44,232 nt of DNA, from positions 1 to 44,232 of the forward strand of contig JAOUMB010000020.1 of the NCBI GenBank assembly GCA_029881725.1. Reading direction: 5' to 3'. This stretch comes from Nitrospirota bacterium (GTDB lineage: Bacteria > Nitrospirota > JACRHL01). Numbering within the stretch: the first letter of the stretch is position 1; every line of letters begins with the position of its first letter. The notes beneath the pieces are model-generated. The model searched no databases, was not told where the DNA came from, and saw nothing but the letters and a program-made list of their open reading frames with translations. The position numbers were made by a program, and so were the translations under genes. Positions 40,851 through 44,232 of this stretch are shown piece by piece.

Positions 40851-43592
40851 ATGGCCGTGAACGAAAAACCACCCGCCCCGCCGCCTCACGCCGCCACCGC
40901 CGATGCGGTGCGCAGGACCCTGGGCACCGCCGAAGGCGGGCTGGACGCCGCCACCGCCGCCGCCCGCCTGGCGGAATACGGCCCCAACGTGCTGCCACGC
41001 AAACCGCCGCCCGGCTGGCTGACCGTGTTCGCCCACCAGTTCCGCTCCCCCCTGATTTACGTGCTGCTCGCCGCGGCGGCCCTGTCCCTGTCCATCGGCG
41101 AAACCTCGGACGCCGGATTCATTTTTATGGTGCTGATGATCAACGCGGGCATCGGCGCGGTACAGGAGTTCCACGCCCAGAAAAGCGCCGATGCGTTGCA
41201 GCAACTGGTCAAAACCACCGCCCGCGTGGTGCGCGGCGGCGAGGCCCACGAATTGGACGCGGCGGGGCTGGTGCCTGGTGACTTGGTGCTGCTGGAGCCC
41301 GGCGGCCGGGTACCCGCCGACCTGCGCCTGCTTTCGGGCTTGGGACTGAGCGTGGACGAGTCGCTGCTCACCGGCGAGTCCCTGCCGGTGTTCAAGCACC
41401 CGGATACGGTGCTGGACGCCGCCACGCCCGTGGCCGATCGGGTGAACATGGCGTTTGCCGGCAGCCTCACCGCCCAGGGGCGGGCGCGGGGAGTGGTGGT
41501 GGCCACCGGTATGGCCACCCAGGTGGGGCGCATCGCCCAGGCGGTGGCCACCGGCGTTTCCGCCCCGCCGCCGCTGCAACAGCGCATGGGGCGCTTTTCG
41601 GCACGCATCGGCCTGTTGATGCTGGGCGCCATTGCCGTGCTGGCGGCCACCGCCCTGATGCGCGGATCGGGACCGCTGGAGGTGCTCATCCTGGCCGTGG
41701 CGCTGGCAGTGGCGGCCATCCCGGAGGGGTTGCCGGTGGCCATCACCGTGGCGCTGGCGGTGGGCATGCGGCGCATGGCCCGGCGCAACGTGATCGTGCG
41801 CGAACTGGTGGCGGTGGAATCCCTCGGCTCCTGCACCCACATCGCCTCGGACAAAACCGGTACCCTCACCGTCAACGAACTCACCGTGCGCAATGTATGG
41901 CTGCCCGGCGACCCTCCCTGGCCGGTAACCGGCTCCGGCATCGACCCGGCGGGCAGCATTGAGGTTCCCGCCCCCCACACGGACCGGCTGGCCCGCGTGG
42001 CCCGCGCCGGAGCCCTGTGCAACGAGGCCTTTTTCGGCCATCGGGGCGGGGTCTGGAGCGCCCATGGCGACACCGTGGACGTGGCCCTGCTGGTGTTCGC
42101 CCACAAGGCCGGGATCACCCGCGAGGCAGAGGAGGAATCCCACCCGGTGCTGGACGCCATCCCCTACGAGCCCGCCCACCGCTTTGCCGCCACCCTCCAT
42201 CGCCACGGAGCGGGGCGGCTGGTGTGCGTCAAGGGGGCGGTGGAAACCGTGCTGCCCATGTGCAGCCACGCCCTTGGGCCCATCGGCCCCGTCCCGCTCC
42301 ACACGGCAGCCGTTATGGGGGAGGCCGAAACCCTGGCCCGCGGCGGCTACCGGGTACTGGCCGTGGCCGATTCCGAATGGCCCGCCCCCACGGGGACCGA
42401 TGGGAACGGCTCCTTTTCCGCACACCCCCAACCATTTGACGCGGACCGCCTTACCGACCTCACCCTGCTGGGATTGGTGGGACTCATCGATCCCCTGCGT
42501 CCCGGCGTGGTGGAGGCGGTGGCCGCCTGCCGTTCCGCCGGGGTGCGGGTGTCGATGATTACCGGGGACCACCCGGAAACCGCCCTGGCCATCGCCCGCG
42601 ACCTGGGGTTGGCGAGCGACCCGTCCCAGGTGGTCACCGGAGACCGGCTGGCGGTGGCGGCAGCGGATGGGCAACCGGCCCTCGATCGGCTGGTGGCCGG
42701 AGGTCTGGTATTCGCCCGCGTGGCGCCCACCCAGAAGCTGGCCATCGTGCAGTCCCTGTCCCGCCAGGGAGACTACGTTGCAGTTACCGGCGACGGGGTG
42801 AACGACGCCCCGGCGTTGCAGGCGGCCCATGTGGGCGCGGCCATGGGCAAGAGCGGGACCGATGTGGCGCGGGAGGTGAGCGACCTGATCCTCACCGACG
42901 ACAACTTTTCCAGCATCGTGGCCGGGGTGGAGGAGGGGCGGGTGGCCTACGGCAACGTGCGCAAGGTGATCCACCTGCTGATCGCCACCGGTTGCGGGGA
43001 GATCGTGCTGTTTGCCCTGTGCCTGCTGGCGGGCCTGCCGCTGCCCCTCACCGCCGTGCAACTGCTGTGGCTGAACCTGGTCACCAACGGCATTCAGGAC
43101 GTGGCGCTGGCCTTTGAACCGGCGGAGGGCAACGAACTGCGGCGGCGCCCGGTGCGCCCCTCCGAGCCGGTGTTCAACCGCCTGATGGCCAGCCGCGTGA
43201 TGCTGGTGGCCGGAGTCATGGGCGGGCTGGCGTTCGGGCTTTACAACAGCCTGCTGGCGACGGGCATGCCGCTGGATCAGGCCCGCAACGGTGTGTTGCT
43301 GCTGATGGTGCTGTTCGAGAACGTCTATGTGTTCGCCTGCCGCGCCGAAATCCGTTCCGCCTTCCGCCAGAGCCTCCTTAAAAATCCGCTGCTGGTGTTC
43401 GGCACCCTGGGGGCCCAGGCGATTCACGTGGGCGCCATGTTCACTCCCGGCGTGCGCGAGATACTGGGGGTGCAACCGGTGCAACCGGCCTTCTGGGGCG
43501 TCCTGCTGCTGATCGCGCTCACCCTGCTGGCGGTGGCCGAAGGGCACAAGGCGGTGCTGCGCTCCGGCTACCGGAAGCGACAGCCCCGGTAG
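40851..43592 (+). CDS. P-type cation-transporting ATPase (P2-type)
   Basis: The 913-residue protein has the full P-type layout: N-terminal cation_ATPase_N domain (about 15-60), TGES (174-177), membrane segment 4 with PEGLP (291-295), the phosphorylated D334 in DKTGTLT, the ATP-binding domain, TGDHPETA (571-578) and GDGVND (647-652). A C-terminal membrane bundle has six segments. PEGLP places it with Ca2+/Mn2+ or H+/Na+ P2 pumps. Segment 6 reads NLVTNGIQD where classic Ca2+ pumps have NLVTDGLP, so the ligand set differs and the ion is uncertain. A GGGGAG ribosome site precedes ATG 40851. Confidence 0.93.
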   Translation: MAVNEKPPAPPPHAATADAVRRTLGTAEGGLDAATAAARLAEYGPNVLPRKPPPGWLTVFAHQFRSPLIYVLLAAAALSLSIGETSDAGFIFMVLMINAGIGAVQEFHAQKSADALQQLVKTTARVVRGGEAHELDAAGLVPGDLVLLEPGGRVPADLRLLSGLGLSVDESLLTGESLPVFKHPDTVLDAATPVADRVNMAFAGSLTAQGRARGVVVATGMATQVGRIAQAVATGVSAPPPLQQRMGRFSARIGLLMLGAIAVLAATALMRGSGPLEVLILAVALAVAAIPEGLPVAITVALAVGMRRMARRNVIVRELVAVESLGSCTHIASDKTGTLTVNELTVRNVWLPGDPPWPVTGSGIDPAGSIEVPAPHTDRLARVARAGALCNEAFFGHRGGVWSAHGDTVDVALLVFAHKAGITREAEEESHPVLDAIPYEPAHRFAATLHRHGAGRLVCVKGAVETVLPMCSHALGPIGPVPLHTAAVMGEAETLARGGYRVLAVADSEWPAPTGTDGNGSFSAHPQPFDADRLTDLTLLGLVGLIDPLRPGVVEAVAACRSAGVRVSMITGDHPETALAIARDLGLASDPSQVVTGDRLAVAAADGQPALDRLVAGGLVFARVAPTQKLAIVQSLSRQGDYVAVTGDGVNDAPALQAAHVGAAMGKSGTDVAREVSDLILTDDNFSSIVAGVEEGRVAYGNVRKVIHLLIATGCGEIVLFALCLLAGLPLPLTAVQLLWLNLVTNGIQDVALAFEPAEGNELRRRPVRPSEPVFNRLMASRVMLVAGVMGGLAFGLYNSLLATGMPLDQARNGVLLLMVLFENVYVFACRAEIRSAFRQSLLKNPLLVFGTLGAQAIHVGAMFTPGVREILGVQPVQPAFWGVLLLIALTLLAVAEGHKAVLRSGYRKRQPR

Positions 43593-43731
43593 CCGTCCGC
43601 TGGCCGCTGCAATCGGTCACTGGCGCCAGAGACCGATTCGGCTATACTCCTTTGAAATACCGGCCGGGAAGGCAACGGGCAGGGACGCCCGCCCGCCTCA
43701 CCCGCCGTGGAACCCGAAAGGAGGGGGGTTC

Positions 43732-44232
43732 ATGGACGCAGTCAGTATCGGCATCCTGGTGGTGCTCGGGGTGCTGGTGATCAGCCTGGTCACCATCTTC
43801 AACCGCCTGGTGGCGCTGAAAAACCGCTTCAAGAACGCTTTTTCGCAGATCGAGGTGCAGCTCAAGCGGCGCTACGACCTGATTCCCAACATGGTGGAAG
43901 TGGCCAAGCGCTACATGCAGCACGAGCAGGACACCCTGACCAAGGTGATCGAGGCGCGCAACATGGCCTCCCGCGTGTTGCAGGCCGCCACCCGTGAACC
44001 GGGCGGCGCCGGCGCCATGCGCAAGCTGGGTGAGGCCGAAGGGGCGCTGGCCGGTGCCATGGGCGGGCTCAACTTCGTCATGGAGCAGTACCCGGACCTG
44101 AAGGCCAACGAGAACATGATGCAGTTGTCGGAGGAGATCAGTTCCACCGAGAACAAGGTGGCCTTCGCCCGTCAGGCCTACAACGACGAGGTGATGCTCT
44201 ACAACACCTATCGCCAGTCGTTCCCCAACAAC
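43732..44232 (+). CDS. lemA: Canonical LemA family protein, 5' part
   Basis: The gene runs off the window after 167 codons. It opens with one membrane segment (VSIGILVVLGVLVISLVTIF) and contains the canonical blocks NRFKNAFSQIEVQLKRRYDLIPNMVEVAKRYM, ARNMA and STENKVAFARQAYNDEVMLYN. A strong AGGAGGGG ribosome site precedes ATG 43732. LemA genes are often followed by htpX or a TPM-domain gene, which may lie just beyond the window. It differs clearly from the two LemA-like paralogues at 29.5-30.9 kb. Confidence 0.92.
   Translation, partial: MDAVSIGILVVLGVLVISLVTIFNRLVALKNRFKNAFSQIEVQLKRRYDLIPNMVEVAKRYMQHEQDTLTKVIEARNMASRVLQAATREPGGAGAMRKLGEAEGALAGAMGGLNFVMEQYPDLKANENMMQLSEEISSTENKVAFARQAYNDEVMLYNTYRQSFPNN

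Noticed and set aside
40713-43547. A 944-residue minus-strand open frame opposite the P-type ATPase
   Set aside because: His/Gly/Gln-rich shadow without domains. The plus-strand ATPase has all expected motifs.

Overview
This is a high-GC, gene-dense chromosomal window that looks like a Gram-negative pseudomonadote. Support comes from an OprB-type porin, a MipA/OmpV-type barrel, a TPR/outer-membrane barrel, lipoprotein signals, an ECF sigma/ZAS anti-sigma pair, and a RoxA/YcfD-like ribosomal oxygenase. The one-piece tmRNA argues against a typical alphaproteobacterium, which has a permuted two-piece molecule. A gammaproteobacterium or a deep-branching relative fits best, but the genus cannot be read from the sequence. 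Many neighbouring genes overlap by ATGA or GTGA, so translational coupling is common. I see no insertion sequence, prophage or CRISPR array.

Layout. 1-6.1 kb: the end of aroA, a RoxA-like ribosomal hydroxylase, a GNAT acetyltransferase, archease and RtcB (RNA ligation), then nicotinamidase and nicotinate phosphoribosyltransferase (NAD salvage). 6.2-10 kb: a His/Met-rich Spy-like periplasmic protein, a cysteine-rich protein and the TldD/TldE protease pair. 10.1-12.5 kb: a zinc-ribbon protein facing away from mobA-moeA (molybdenum cofactor). 12.5-21 kb is an envelope block. It holds a VanZ-like protein with two paralogous seven-repeat exported proteins, a TPR-barrel protein, an acidic Asp/His exported protein, an anti-sigma factor, its ECF sigma factor, a MipA-like barrel, and a NYN-domain protein with small neighbours. 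21.6-28.7 kb is one gene for a lipoprotein of about 2336 residues with 15 PKD-like domains and 14 RCC1-like blades. 28.8-31.4 kb: a CPBP membrane protease, two LemA-like proteins and ssrA. 31.6-40.7 kb: a porin, an unknown polytopic protein, a lipoprotein coupled to a truncated divergent Rho paralogue, a PAS-GGDEF diguanylate cyclase, a GT39-like membrane protein and a SnoaL-like protein. 40.8 kb to the end: a P-type cation ATPase and the start of a canonical lemA.

The most interesting regulatory signal is three close matches to the sigma-54 -24/-12 element, all with the same TTGCT -12 box. They lie before the zinc-ribbon gene, before the VanZ/propeller operon and before the ECF sigma gene. 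A near-consensus RpoE-type promoter lies between the sigma and anti-sigma genes. Together they suggest a sigma-54 to ECF sigma to anti-sigma cascade that controls envelope genes. The giant lipoprotein and the N-terminally truncated Rho paralogue are the most unusual proteins.
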